From DATAOG01 sp963753685 (lineage in GTDB: Bacteria > Pseudomonadota > Alphaproteobacteria > Geminicoccales > Geminicoccaceae): DNA of 64,000 nt. The stretch is from positions 494,531-558,530 of the forward strand of contig CAVWDE010000002.1 of NCBI GenBank assembly GCA_963753685.1, read 5' to 3'. The notes under the pieces are model-generated. The model was not told where the DNA came from. It ran no database searches and saw only the letters and a list, made by a program, of their open reading frames with translations. Shown here piece by piece: positions 1 through 8,878 of the stretch; within the stretch, counting starts at the first letter, position 1; every line of letters starts with the position of its first letter. The translations under genes were made by a program, and so were the position numbers.

Positions 1-48
1 GGCGCGGTGAGGCGCCCCGCGAGGGCGAGGGCAGCTGACGCGACTCCC

Positions 49-321
49 TCACGACCTGCTTCCGTCGGAGCCGGCCAGGCGGTTGTAGATCCAGGCGCCC
101 GCGGCGAAAAAGACGAAGCCGACCAGGAAGCCCCAGAGCGCGCCGATCACGGCACCGATGAGGGTCGGGCCGAAGCCGGCGTAGAGGCCGCCGATGATCT
201 CCGCCATCGCCGCACCCCAGCCGAACAGGGCGGCGAGCAGGCCATAGAGAAAGAACACCACGGCGTAGACGATGCCGAAGGCGATCCCAAACCGTACCGG
301 GTCGATCCGCATGTCGGCCAC
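49..321 (-). CDS. Small bacteriophage-holin-like/DUF5676-type membrane protein
   Basis: This is a 90-residue protein with no recognised catalytic motif. Most of its length is hydrophobic. Two or three membrane segments are visible at about residues 10-35, 42-62 and 63-82, rich in Gly, Ala and Phe. The short polar start MADMRIDPVRFG resembles small membrane proteins that carry holin-like names without phage context. It ends about 25 bases from the stop of the downstream-facing hydratase gene and lies on the same strand, so the two may share a transcript. No role can be given from sequence. Confidence 0.6.
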   Translation of the reverse strand: MADMRIDPVRFGIAFGIVYAVVFFLYGLLAALFGWGAAMAEIIGGLYAGFGPTLIGAVIGALWGFLVGFVFFAAGAWIYNRLAGSDGSRS

Positions 322-345
322 CTCATCCTCGGACGCCGGCCGCCG

Positions 346-1395
346 TCAGCGCGGCAGGATGCCCCAGTAGTCGAAGTCGAGGACGACCTCCGGCAGATAG
401 TCGCCCGCGGCGTTCTGGTAGGGAAAGTCGTGGCAGGGGCGGTCCTTGGTCGCGACCAGGCGCAGGCGCAGCGTGCCGAGATCGGGGTGGCCCGGCAGCT
501 CGGCGCGGTCCAGGACCTCCGACCAGGCGTAGATGGTGTCGCCCGCGAACACCGGATTGGCGTGCCGGCCGCCGTTGATCGCGATCACGTGCAGGACATT
601 GCCGAGGCCGTTGAACGAGAGCGCGCGGGCGATCGAGAGGACGTGGCCGCCATAGACCAGGCAGCGGCCGAAGCGTCCCGCGCGTTCGCGATGGGCGTTG
701 AAGTGGACGCCGGCCGGGTTCTGGTAGAGGCGGGTCGCCAGCCGGTGCTCGGCCTCGTCCACGGTCATGCCCTCGATGTGGTCGATGCGCTCGCCGATCT
801 GGTAGCTGTCGAACCGCTCCAGCGAGCCGGACAGCACCCGGTCGAAGTGGCGCGGGCGCAGGCCGGGTGGCACCGAGAGGTGCTTGGGTGCTACGTGGTC
901 GGGCAGCTCCGGCACCACCGGGGCCGGCGCCGGGTGGCCCTTGTCGCGCTTCCTGACCAGCACCCAGCGGACGTACTCGAGCAGCTTGCGGCCATCGTCC
1001 TTGAGCGCGCGGGTGCGCACCCAGACCACGCCGGTCTCATGGTTCGAGCTCTCCTTCAGCCCGATCACCTCGGAGGTCGCCTGGACGCTGTCGCCCGGGT
1101 ACAGGAGCGCGCCGAAGCGGCCGTCGGCGTAGCCGAGATTGGCGATCGCGTTGCGCGAGACGTCCGGGACCGTGCGCCCGAACACCAGGTGAAAGGTCAA
1201 GAGGTCCTCGAGCGGCGGCCGCGGCAGCCCGGCCATGCGGGCGAGCGTCGCCGAGCAGTGAATGCCGAAGCGCGAGCCGGTCAGCGCCAGATAGAGGGTG
1301 GCGTCGGCTTCGGTCACGGTGCGCGGCGTGGCGTGCTGGATCTCCTCGCCGAGCTGGAAGTCCTCGAAGAAACGGCCGGCGAGGGTCTTGCTCAT
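346..1395 (-). CDS. mch: Mesaconyl-CoA hydratase-like double-hotdog (MaoC family) enzyme
   Basis: The 349-residue protein has two MaoC/hotdog halves. The first opens with FFEDFQLGEEIQHATPRTV near residue 9. The second, near residues 195-235, carries DEAEH followed by YQNPAGVHFN. This double-hotdog length and the paired motifs match mesaconyl-C1-CoA hydratase (beta-methylmalyl-CoA dehydratase) of the ethylmalonyl-CoA pathway, which interconverts mesaconyl-CoA and beta-methylmalyl-CoA. A CitE-like CoA-ester lyase, the expected next enzyme, lies 2 kb away on the same strand. ATG at 1395 follows a GGGAGC-like ribosome site. A more general enoyl-CoA hydratase role cannot be excluded. Confidence 0.75.
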   Translation of the reverse strand: MSKTLAGRFFEDFQLGEEIQHATPRTVTEADATLYLALTGSRFGIHCSATLARMAGLPRPPLEDLLTFHLVFGRTVPDVSRNAIANLGYADGRFGALLYPGDSVQATSEVIGLKESSNHETGVVWVRTRALKDDGRKLLEYVRWVLVRKRDKGHPAPAPVVPELPDHVAPKHLSVPPGLRPRHFDRVLSGSLERFDSYQIGERIDHIEGMTVDEAEHRLATRLYQNPAGVHFNAHRERAGRFGRCLVYGGHVLSIARALSFNGLGNVLHVIAINGGRHANPVFAGDTIYAWSEVLDRAELPGHPDLGTLRLRLVATKDRPCHDFPYQNAAGDYLPEVVLDFDYWGILPR

Positions 1396-1647
1396 GACGG
1401 CTCCCGATCCTGACGCTGGTCGTGCACGGCGGCGGCGGTCCGGTGCCGGATTCCCGACCTCTGGTCGTCGCTACCAACCCTCTGGCGCAACGGCATGCCA
1501 GTTTCAACCCTTGGGCGACAATCGATCCTCTGGACAGCGGGCCAGGCTATGTGTAAACGCCGCAGGAGCGGCATGCTTCTTGCCCTGCCGCTCACCAACT
1601 GGCTGGCAACAAATGGGCACCCGCCTGCGGCGCGAAAGACCGTTCTC

Positions 1648-2107
1648 ATGAATACTGGCCCGAATTGCGTTCGCTCCGGCCCCGGCGCGCTCGCCCTGAG
1701 CGCCGCGCTCGCCGGCTTCTGCCTCCTGGCGCCGCCCGCGCTCGCCGCCGACGCCAAAGGCGATCTGCACATCGAGCTCAACAAGCTCGACGACACCGAC
1801 CAGGGCTGCCGCTCGGTGTTCGTGTTCGACAATCGCACCGGGCACGAGCTCGACCGCTTCCGCATCGACCTGATCCTGTTCGATGCGAAGGGCGTGTACA
1901 GCAAGCAGCTGCTGCTCGACATGGCGCCCCTGTACGCGGACAAGAAGACGGTGGCGTCGTTCCTGCTCGACGACCACGCGTGCGATGGCATCGGCAGCAT
2001 CCTGGTCAACGACGTGCCCTGGTGCGAGGACGGCTCCGGCACCTCGCTCGAATGCGTCAAGATGCTGGACGTCGCGCTCGCTGACCAAGGTTCCGTTGCA
2101 GAAGTAG
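1648..2107 (+). CDS. Small exported protein (Tat-pathway-signal-type hypothetical), C-terminus in a shifted frame
   Basis: From ATG 1648 an N-terminal signal peptide ends near ALAADA. A mature domain of about 120 residues follows, with three widely spaced Cys (QGCRSVF, HACDGIG, PWCEDG), resembling small exported proteins of unknown function in Alphaproteobacteria. In the opening frame the protein runs straight into the next lipoprotein. In the +1 frame, however, the natural-looking tail SLTKVPLQK ends at a TAG at 2105-2107. One base therefore appears to be missing around 2078. I infer two separate genes artificially or recently fused. Function unknown. Confidence 0.5.
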
Positions 2108-2115
2108 GCGCGCCG

Positions 2116-3450
2116 TTGGCGTTGCCGCCGGTCGCGGGCAGGGCGGCCAGGTGCCTGCCGGCCGTCCTGGTGGCGGCCGCGCTGGCGGTGGCCGGTTGCT
2201 CGGGCGATCTGGCGCGCATCCCGGCGCAGGGCGAGATCGACGGCACGGTGATCGAGACCACGGTCGACGCGCCGGTCGCCAAGTACTACCTCGAGGACTA
2301 TCTGCCCGGGCGCCGGACCCGGCCGGCGCTCGATCACGCCCTCGAGCAGAGCTTCGCCGCACTGCCCGAGAAGCCCACGCGCGCGGCCTATCGAGGGCTG
2401 GCGGAGCGCTTCTCGGTCGATCTCGCGACGCTGCATCTGATCACGGTCCTGGCCGGGCAGCCGGACAACGCCCGGGCGCAGGCGCTGTTCCGGGCGCAGC
2501 TCGCGCGGCTGCGGGCGCTCGACGAGACGGGGCGCAGAGCCTGCGTGGCCGCCTTCGGTCTGCCGACGGTCCTGTTCGCGCCCGGCTGGTTCTACCGGAG
2601 CCAGCTCGGCACCGGCGCCGATTTCGCCAGGCAGCGCGCCCTGCTCGGCCGGCTCGGGGTCGACAACCAGCTGATCCCGGTGGTCGAGAACGGCACCGTC
2701 GAGCAGAACGCCCGGATCATCGCCCAGGACATCCGCGGGTTCGATGCCGCCGGGCGCCCGGTCATCCTGGTCAGCGTCAGCAAGGGCGGGCCGGAGGTCG
2801 CGCATGCGCTCGGCGCCGTGCTGAAGCCGGACGAGACCGCCGCGGTCAAGGCCTGGGTCAACGTCGGCGGGTTGCTCAAAGGCGCGCCGATCGCCGACTG
2901 GGCGAGCGTCTGGCCGCGCAGCTGGCTCACCGGGCTGTACTACTGGTGGCGGGGCCAGGACCCGGCGGACAGCATCGCGAGCCTTACCAGCGCGCGCAGC
3001 GCGGCGCGGTTCGCGCGCGAGACCATCCCCGCCCACATCCTGATCCTGAACTTCGTTGGCATTCCGCTCTCGGGCGACATCAGCCCGGGCGGCGAGTTCG
3101 CCTATCAGCACACGCGCGCGGCCGGTCCCAACGATGGCCTCGCGCCGATCGTCGACGAGAGCGCGCACGGCGGGCTGACGATCGTCCAGCCCGGCCTCGA
3201 CCACTACTATCGGGACCCCGAGCTCGACCTGAAGACGCTGGCGCTGGCGCTGACCGTGATGCTCGAGCTCCAGCCGCCGGTGCCGGCGCATGTCAGCCCT
3301 GATCCGCGGCGGAGTTGCCCATGGCGGCGATCGCGTCGGCCTGCTGGACCTGGCGCCTGGCCTCGATCACGTGCAGCTCCTCGATCAGCCGGCCGTCGAC
3401 CAGGACCACGCCCTGGCCCCGGGCGCGGGCCGCCGCGTGCGCCTCGATGA
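2116..3450 (+). CDS. Lipoprotein with alpha/beta-hydrolase-like domain
   Basis: The reading frame is continuous with the preceding secreted protein, but it contains its own lipoprotein signal: a hydrophobic run ending LAVAGC, with the lipobox Cys encoded near 2197. TTG at 2116 or 2122 is a possible start. The mature part has a conserved-looking hydrolase core with VSVSKGGPEV near nt 2774 (a nucleophile-elbow-like S-x-S-x-G) and a likely catalytic His in PGLDHYY near nt 3198. The last roughly 50 residues after nt 3297 are Arg/Pro-rich and lie antisense to the CoA lyase, so the true end is probably near 3300, possibly after another indel. Substrate unknown. Confidence 0.5.
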   Translation: MALPPVAGRAARCLPAVLVAAALAVAGCSGDLARIPAQGEIDGTVIETTVDAPVAKYYLEDYLPGRRTRPALDHALEQSFAALPEKPTRAAYRGLAERFSVDLATLHLITVLAGQPDNARAQALFRAQLARLRALDETGRRACVAAFGLPTVLFAPGWFYRSQLGTGADFARQRALLGRLGVDNQLIPVVENGTVEQNARIIAQDIRGFDAAGRPVILVSVSKGGPEVAHALGAVLKPDETAAVKAWVNVGGLLKGAPIADWASVWPRSWLTGLYYWWRGQDPADSIASLTSARSAARFARETIPAHILILNFVGIPLSGDISPGGEFAYQHTRAAGPNDGLAPIVDESAHGGLTIVQPGLDHYYRDPELDLKTLALALTVMLELQPPVPAHVSPDPRRSCPWRRSRRPAGPGAWPRSRAAPRSAGRRPGPRPGPGRGPPRAPR

Positions 3451-4186
3451 TCCGCCGGGCGTGCGCGACCTCGGCCGCATCCGGCGCGAAGGCCCGATTG
3501 GCCGGGGCGATCTGCTTGGGGTGGATCAGGGTCTTGCCGTCGAAGCCGAGCTCCGCCCCCTGCCGGCAGGCGGCCTCGAAGCCCGCCTCGTCCTGAAGGT
3601 CGAGAAAAACGCCATCGAGGATCGCGAGATCCTGCGCGCGCGCCGCCAGCAGGCAGAGACCGAGCGCGGTCAGCAGCGGCAGGCGGAGCGGCGTGTGGGC
3701 GGCGTGCAGCTCCTTGGCGAGGTCGGAGGTGCCCATCACCAGGCCGCCAAGGCGCGGACTGGCGGCCGCGATCCCGGCCGCCTGCAGCATGGCCCGCGGC
3801 GTCTCCATCATGCACCACAGCGCGAGGTCCGCAGGGGCGCCCCCGGCATCGAGCACCGCCAGCGCCTGCCGGACCGCCTCCGCGCTCTCGACCTTCGGCA
3901 GCAGGACGCCATCGGCGCCGGCCATGGCGGCCGCGACCAGGTCGGCATGGCCCCAGGCGGTGGCGAGCCCGTTGACCCGGATCAGCACCTCGCGCGGCGC
4001 ATAGCCGCCCGCCCGGACCGCGGCCACGACCTGCGCCCGCGCCGCCTCCTTGGCATCCGGGGCGACCGCGTCCTCGAGATCGAGGATCAGCCCGTCCGCC
4101 GGCAGCGACCTCGCCTTTTCGAGCGCGCGCGCATTGGAGCCCGGCATGTAGAGCACGCTGCGGCGCGGACGGACCTGGGCAGGCAT
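3293..4186 (-). CDS. HpcH/HpaI-CitE family CoA-ester lyase
   Basis: This 297-residue protein has a CitE/malyl-CoA lyase fold. RRSVLYMPGSN lies at the N-terminus, then LILDLEDAVAPDAK, LLPKVES, the metal-binding METPRA, GTSDLAKE and FDGKTLIHPKQI. The family cleaves citryl-, malyl- or beta-methylmalyl-CoA. Proximity to the mesaconyl-CoA hydratase suggests beta-methylmalyl/malyl-CoA lyase, or a malyl-CoA thioesterase-like paralogue. An upstream in-frame start at 4225 would add 13 residues. I prefer ATG 4186 because homologues begin just before RPRRSVLYMPG. Confidence 0.75.
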   Translation of the reverse strand: MPAQVRPRRSVLYMPGSNARALEKARSLPADGLILDLEDAVAPDAKEAARAQVVAAVRAGGYAPREVLIRVNGLATAWGHADLVAAAMAGADGVLLPKVESAEAVRQALAVLDAGGAPADLALWCMMETPRAMLQAAGIAAASPRLGGLVMGTSDLAKELHAAHTPLRLPLLTALGLCLLAARAQDLAILDGVFLDLQDEAGFEAACRQGAELGFDGKTLIHPKQIAPANRAFAPDAAEVAHARRIIEAHAAARARGQGVVLVDGRLIEELHVIEARRQVQQADAIAAMGNSAADQG

Positions 4187-4411
4187 CGGGCGCAGTTTCC
4201 ACTCGCCAAGGGTGCGGGCCGGCACCGTTCAGCCGGACCCGCTGCACCATAGCGTCCAGCGCCGCCGGCGCCAAATCCCCCGAACCGGCGGTCCGGCAAC
4301 GACCCGGGGTCGAGCCCACGCTTGACGTCCTCGGGACAAACGTGGGCCGCCTGCGGTATGGGGGTGTTCGCGCGGTCGGGCGGCGCCGACCGCCGGCGGC
4401 GGACAAGGGCC

Positions 4412-6259
4412 ATGTCTTTGCCAATCCGTGAGGTTCGCCTCGGGCCGTTCGGTCTGGTGTGCGAGCAAAGCCCGGACGGGAGCCTCCGCGCCCGCTCGCC
4501 GCATCCGCTCGGCAGCTATCCCACGCGCCTGACCCAGTGCCTGGAACGGTGGGCGCTCGAAGCTCCCGAACGCACCTTCCTCGCCAGGCGCGGCCTGGAT
4601 GGCGCCTGGCGGCGGCTGACCTATGCCGAAACGCTGCGGCGTGTGCGCCGGCTGGGCCAGGCGTTGCTCGAGCGCAGGCTGTCGGCCGAGCGCCCGCTCG
4701 CGATCCTCTCCGGCAACGATCTGGAGCATGCGCTCCTGGCGCTCGCCGCCCTGCACGTGGGCGTGCCCTATGCGCCGATCTCGCCCGCCTACTCGCTGGT
4801 CTCCAAGGACTTCGGCAAGCTGCGGACGATCCTCGATCTCCTGGCCCCGGGGCTGGTCTTCGCCGCGTCCGGAGCGGCTTACGAGCCTGCGATACGAGCG
4901 GTGATCGCACGCGGGACCGAGCTCGTGGTCACTCTCGACCCAGTGGAGGGGCGACCCGCCACGACCTTCGCCGAGCTGCTGGCGAGCGAGCCCACCGGCG
5001 CCGTCGAGGCCGCGGCTGCGAGGGTGGGACCCGATACGATCGGCAAATTCCTGTTCACCTCCGGCTCGACCGGCCTGCCCAAGGCGGTGATCAACACCGA
5101 GCGCATGCTCTGCAGCAATCAGGCGATGATCGGGACCATGCTCGCGTTCCTCGAGGACGAGCCGCCGGTCATGGTCGACTGGCTGCCCTGGCACCACACC
5201 GCGGGCGGCAACCACAACTTTGGCCTCGTCCTCTACAATGGCGGCTCGCTCTACATCGACGACGGCAGGCCAACCGCCGCCGAGATCGGCGCGACCGTCG
5301 ACAACCTCCGCGAGATCGCGACCACCTTCTATGTCAACGTGCCCAAGGGCTTCGAGGTCCTGCTGCCGCATCTGGAGCAGGACGCGGCGCTGCGCGAGCG
5401 CTTCTTCAGCCGGCTGCGCCTCATGTTCTACGCCGGCGCCGGGCTCGCCCAGCACGTCTGGGAGGCCTTGCAGCGGCTTGCCCTCGAGACCACCGGCGAG
5501 CGCATCCTGATGCTGACCGGGCTCGGCGCCACCGAGACCGCGCCCTTCGTTTTCATGCCCGGCAGGGAGGTGAGCCGGGCAGGCGAGGTCGGCCTGCCGG
5601 CGCCCGGCATCGAGCTCAAGCTCCTGCCGGTCGAGGATGCGCGTTTCGATGTGCGTCTCAAGGGTCCCAACATCACCCCCGGCTATTGGCGCCAGCCGGA
5701 GATCACGGCCGCGGCGTTCGACGACGAAGGCTTCTACAAGCTCGGCGACGCCCTCCGTTTCCTCGATCCCTCGCAACCGGAGAAGGGCTTCGTCTTCGAC
5801 GGTCGGATCGCCGAGGAGTTCAAGCTCTCGAGCGGCACCTGGGTCAACGTCGGGGCGCTCCGCCGCGCGCTGGTGGCCGAGCTCGCGCCGCTGCTGCGCG
5901 ACGCCGTGATTGCCGGCCAGGACCGCGACGAGGTCACGGCCCTCCTGATCCCCGACCTCGAGGCCTGCCGCCGCGCGCTCGCCGATTTCTCGACGGCGGA
6001 TGTGGAGCTGTTGCAGAGCCCGGGCCTGCGCCGCCGCCTGCAGGACGGTCTGAACGAGCTCGCCGAACGCGCCACCGGCGGCTCCAACCGGATCACGCGC
6101 GCCCTGTTGCTGAGCGAGCCGCCCTCGATCGATGCCCACGAGGTGACCGACAAGGGCTCGATCAACCAACGCACCGTGCTCCGCCACCGCGCCCATCTGG
6201 TCGAGCAGCTCTACACCCAGCCTTACGCGCCCTGGGTCCTGGTGGCGGCACGGGGTTGA
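4412..6259 (+). CDS. fcs: Feruloyl-CoA synthetase-like AMP-forming ligase
   Basis: A 615-residue ANL-superfamily adenylating enzyme. The P-loop-like FTSGSTGLPKAVINT sits near residue 213, LTGLGATETAP near 367, YKLGDALRF near 447, and the C-terminal catalytic-Lys region reads TDKGSINQRT. The unusually long N-terminal part and the WLPWHHTAGGNHN motif are typical of feruloyl-/hydroxycinnamoyl-CoA synthases, which activate ferulate with ATP and CoA. No enoyl-CoA hydratase/aldolase (ech) lies alongside, so the aromatic substrate is inferred from family resemblance. ATG 4412 is chosen over 4322 because homology begins at MSLPIREVRLGPFG. Confidence 0.75.
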   Translation: MSLPIREVRLGPFGLVCEQSPDGSLRARSPHPLGSYPTRLTQCLERWALEAPERTFLARRGLDGAWRRLTYAETLRRVRRLGQALLERRLSAERPLAILSGNDLEHALLALAALHVGVPYAPISPAYSLVSKDFGKLRTILDLLAPGLVFAASGAAYEPAIRAVIARGTELVVTLDPVEGRPATTFAELLASEPTGAVEAAAARVGPDTIGKFLFTSGSTGLPKAVINTERMLCSNQAMIGTMLAFLEDEPPVMVDWLPWHHTAGGNHNFGLVLYNGGSLYIDDGRPTAAEIGATVDNLREIATTFYVNVPKGFEVLLPHLEQDAALRERFFSRLRLMFYAGAGLAQHVWEALQRLALETTGERILMLTGLGATETAPFVFMPGREVSRAGEVGLPAPGIELKLLPVEDARFDVRLKGPNITPGYWRQPEITAAAFDDEGFYKLGDALRFLDPSQPEKGFVFDGRIAEEFKLSSGTWVNVGALRRALVAELAPLLRDAVIAGQDRDEVTALLIPDLEACRRALADFSTADVELLQSPGLRRRLQDGLNELAERATGGSNRITRALLLSEPPSIDAHEVTDKGSINQRTVLRHRAHLVEQLYTQPYAPWVLVAARG

Positions 6260-6264
6260 GCCTC

Positions 6265-6704
6265 ATGCGCGTCGTACTTGACACCGACGTGGTCGCCGCC
6301 GCCGCCAGGAGCGATCGCGGTGCGTCGTTCCAGTGGCTGCTTGCCGCGCTGGAGCATCGGGTCAGATTGCTGTTGTCGGTCCCGCTGTGTCTTGAATCGA
6401 GGCCGTACTCACCAGGTCAGAGCATCTCCAAGCAGCGGCCGCCGCCGCGGCGGATATGAGGCGCCTGGTTGATGCTCTTGCAGCGGTCGCAGAACCGGTG
6501 GAGATCCGATTCCTCTGGCGGCCAGATCTGCGCGATCCCGACGATGCCAAGGTGCTGGAAGTCGCGGTCAATGGCCGGGCGGATTGGCTGGTGACCTTCA
6601 ATGTGGCAGACTTGGCCGTGGCGGCGCGCTTTGGGATCAACGTCGGCCGACCGGGGACCGCGCTGCGCGTGATGAGGCTGAACTCCGATGGCAGAGAAGC
6701 CTGA
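6265..6704 (+). pseudogene. PIN-domain toxin, single-base frameshift
   Basis: The N-terminus MRVVLDTDVVAAAARS carries the first PIN acidic motif. In that frame translation derails after SVPLCLE near nt 6397. The frame starting at GAG 6399 continues as EAVLTRSEHLQAA, and further on FLWRPDLRDPDD and WLVTFNVADL supply the remaining PIN acidic residues. Inserting one base after GAA-T restores a protein of about 145 residues typical of VapC-like RNases. It overlaps the next small gene by 17 bases, as toxin-antitoxin pairs do. The defect may be decay or a sequencing error. Confidence 0.75.
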
Positions 6705-6996
6705 GCCAATCCGGTTGCAGCGATCTCTCCTGCGCGAGGTCCAGAAGCTCGCCCAGGAAGAAGGCACTTCGGTGTCCGAGTTCGTCAACGTGGCCGTCGC
6801 CGAGAAACTCGGGGCGCTGCGCACGGCCCGCTTCTTCGCCGACCGGCCTGTCCGCGCCGACGTCCCCGGCGCTATCGAGCTGCTGCGTCGCTTCGGCGCC
6901 GGAAAGCCGCCGGTCCCCGGCGACGAGATCGACGCCCCGGAAACGATGGGCGATCTGACGCCTGCCGGGAGCGCCGTGGGGGAGAGTAAAGCCTGA
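6688..6996 (+). CDS. Putative antitoxin partner of the PIN toxin
   Basis: A 102-residue acidic/charged protein. Its N-terminal half (RLQRSLLREVQKLAQEEG then TSVSEFVNVAVAEKL) looks like a ribbon-helix-helix DNA-binding segment: a short basic beta strand, then two helices around residues 10-48. The remainder is Pro/Gly-rich and likely disordered until it binds toxin. ATG 6688 lies inside the end of the PIN gene, so the two are translationally coupled with the toxin first. I infer an antitoxin from arrangement and RHH-like pattern only. Confidence 0.55.
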   Translation: MAEKPEPIRLQRSLLREVQKLAQEEGTSVSEFVNVAVAEKLGALRTARFFADRPVRADVPGAIELLRRFGAGKPPVPGDEIDAPETMGDLTPAGSAVGESKA

Positions 6997-7058
6997 GCCC
7001 TATCCAGAGAGCATGCCGATCGGTGGCGATGTCGCCATGGACCTCTGATTCTGCGCCT

Positions 7059-8354
7059 TCAGCCCATCGTCTGCGGCAGGAACAGGACCAGCCAGGGGAA
7101 GGCGACCAGCAGGGCGAGGCGGACGAGGTCGGTCAGGATGAAGGGCGCGACGCCCTTGAAGATCGCGAGCAGGCTCACGTCCGGGATGATCGAGTTGATG
7201 ACGAACACGTTCATGCCGACCGGCGGCGTGATCAGGCCGAGCTCGACCGTCATGACCACGATGATGCCGAACCAGATCGGGTCGAACCCGAGCGTCTGAA
7301 TTACCGGGAAGACGATCGGCACCAAAAGGATGACCATCGCCATCGCGTCCAGCACGCAGCCCATGAGCAGGAAAAAGGCCAGGATCAGCGCGAGCGTGCC
7401 GTAGCGGCCGAGCTCGAGGGCGACCAGGAAAGCCGTGATCTTCTGCGGCGTCTGGGTGATCGCGAGGAAGTAGCCGAACAGCAGTGCCCCGATCAGGATC
7501 GTGAAGATCGCAACCGTGGTGCGCAGCGCCTCGACCAGGCAGGCGATCAGCGCCTTGCCGTCAAGGCGGCCGCGAAGGACGCCGATCAGGCCGGTGAGGA
7601 ACGCGCCCGCGGCCGCGGCCTCGGTCGGGGTCACGACGCCCATGTAGATGCCGCCGATGATCAGCACGAACAGCAGCATGACCGCCCAGATGCCGCGCAG
7701 CGAGCCGAAGCGCTCCGGCCAGCCAGTCGGCGCGCCCGGCGGCAGCGAGCGGCCGTAGGCGATCCGGACCGTCAACATGTAGAGGCCGACCGCGAGCAGG
7801 CCCGGCACGATGCCAGCGATGAACAGCCGGCCGATGTCCTGCTCGGTGATGAAGCCGTAGACCGCGAGCACGACCGAGGGCGGGATCAGGATGCCGAGCG
7901 TGCCGCCGGCGGCGATCACGCCGGTCGCGATGTCGGGGCGGTAGCCGAAGCGGCGCATCTCAGGGTACGCGATCGTGCTCATGGTCGCGGCGGTCGCGAC
8001 CGAGGAGCCGCAGATCGCGGCGAAGCCGCCGCAGGCGCCGATCGTCGCCAGCGCGAGCCCGCCCTTGAAGCGGCCGAGCCAGGCGTGGCCGGCGCGGAAC
8101 AGCTCCTTGGACATGCCGGAGCCGGTCGCGAGCGCCCCCATCAGCACGAACATCGGGATCAGGCCGAGGTTGTAATCGGTGACCGTGCGCACGGGCGAGA
8201 TCGCGAGCAGGTTGAGCGCCGGGCCGAAGCCCGCGATCGCGCCGAAGCCGCCGACGCCGGTCAGCGCCATGGCGATCCCGATCGGGACGCGCAGCAGCAT
8301 CAGCGCGAACAGCAGGACGAAGCCTGAGATCGCGACGACGTCCGGCGAGCTCAT
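7059..8354 (-). CDS. dctM: TRAP transporter large permease (DctM family)
   Basis: A 431-residue polytopic membrane protein with about 12 hydrophobic segments. Landmarks are the DctM-type LLRVPIGIAMALTGVGG near residue 20, GSSVATAATMSTIAYPEM, IPPSVVLAVYG and the C-terminal GLITPPVGMNVFV loop. It forms the transport subunit of a TRAP importer for carboxylates or similar anions, together with the adjacent small permease. Its ATG overlaps the dctQ stop in an ATGA arrangement. Upstream ORF sequence to 8675 is only a shadow of dctQ. The substrate is unknown because no DctP protein is present. Confidence 0.9.
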   Translation of the reverse strand: MSSPDVVAISGFVLLFALMLLRVPIGIAMALTGVGGFGAIAGFGPALNLLAISPVRTVTDYNLGLIPMFVLMGALATGSGMSKELFRAGHAWLGRFKGGLALATIGACGGFAAICGSSVATAATMSTIAYPEMRRFGYRPDIATGVIAAGGTLGILIPPSVVLAVYGFITEQDIGRLFIAGIVPGLLAVGLYMLTVRIAYGRSLPPGAPTGWPERFGSLRGIWAVMLLFVLIIGGIYMGVVTPTEAAAAGAFLTGLIGVLRGRLDGKALIACLVEALRTTVAIFTILIGALLFGYFLAITQTPQKITAFLVALELGRYGTLALILAFFLLMGCVLDAMAMVILLVPIVFPVIQTLGFDPIWFGIIVVMTVELGLITPPVGMNVFVINSIIPDVSLLAIFKGVAPFILTDLVRLALLVAFPWLVLFLPQTMG

Positions 8355-8878
8355 CCGGGGCCGGCCTCGTCGCCCTGGCCGGGCTGCAGCGTCAGGACGA
8401 TGCGCGCCGAGATCGTGAACACCGACGCGATCACGCCCAGCCAGATCATGGCGAGCCAGGGCCAGACCGGCAGGCGCAGGTCCATGGTCGCCTCGTGGGA
8501 GGCGAAGGCGCTCCCGACCCGGTCCGCGAGCTTCCAGGCGAGCAGCAGCGTGAACAGCAGCAGAACCAGGGCGCCGAGGACGTCGAGCCAGCGCCGGAGG
8601 CGCGCCGGCAGGAGCTCGGCGAGCAGGTCGACCTTGATATGGGCGCCGCGGTAGCCGACGCTCGCAAAGCCCCACAGGATCACGACCCCGAGCAGCAGCC
8701 GCGAGAGGTCGAAGGCGTCCGGGATCGGCGCCGCGAAGACGTAGCGGAGGGTCGCCGACAGGAACACGAGAATGGTGATCGCGGCAAGGAACAGGCCGGC
8801 GATCTTTTCGATCAGGGCGGCAAGGCGGTCGAGCCGCTCGGCGAGCCGCACTCTCACACCCGGTGCGCTTCTAGGCAC
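8351..8878 (-). CDS. dctQ: TRAP transporter small permease (DctQ family)
   Basis: About 175 residues with four transmembrane segments around positions 26-46, 58-78, 97-117 and 142-162. It contains the family-typical LSRLLLGVVILWGFASVGYRGAHI. It couples to the downstream dctM by a 4-base overlap. Starts available are GTG codons at 8878 and slightly downstream. The gene begins within a few bases of an IS110 transposase remnant on the other strand, so its original upstream region, where dctP would normally sit, has been lost or displaced. Confidence 0.85.
   Translation of the reverse strand: MPRSAPGVRVRLAERLDRLAALIEKIAGLFLAAITILVFLSATLRYVFAAPIPDAFDLSRLLLGVVILWGFASVGYRGAHIKVDLLAELLPARLRRWLDVLGALVLLLFTLLLAWKLADRVGSAFASHEATMDLRLPVWPWLAMIWLGVIASVFTISARIVLTLQPGQGDEAGPG

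Noticed and set aside
49..321. Prophage holin
   Set aside because: The holin-like label rests on size and hydrophobicity only. No lysis or phage structural genes are adjacent.
4229..6196. Long antisense open frame opposite the feruloyl-CoA-synthetase-like gene
   Set aside because: Its Arg/Ala/Gly-rich, low-hydrophobicity translation has no motif and mirrors the G+C-rich third positions of the real gene.
7023..8327. 434-codon plus-strand frame opposite dctM
   Set aside because: Composition is almost entirely Arg, Asp, His and Gln, the reverse image of a membrane protein.
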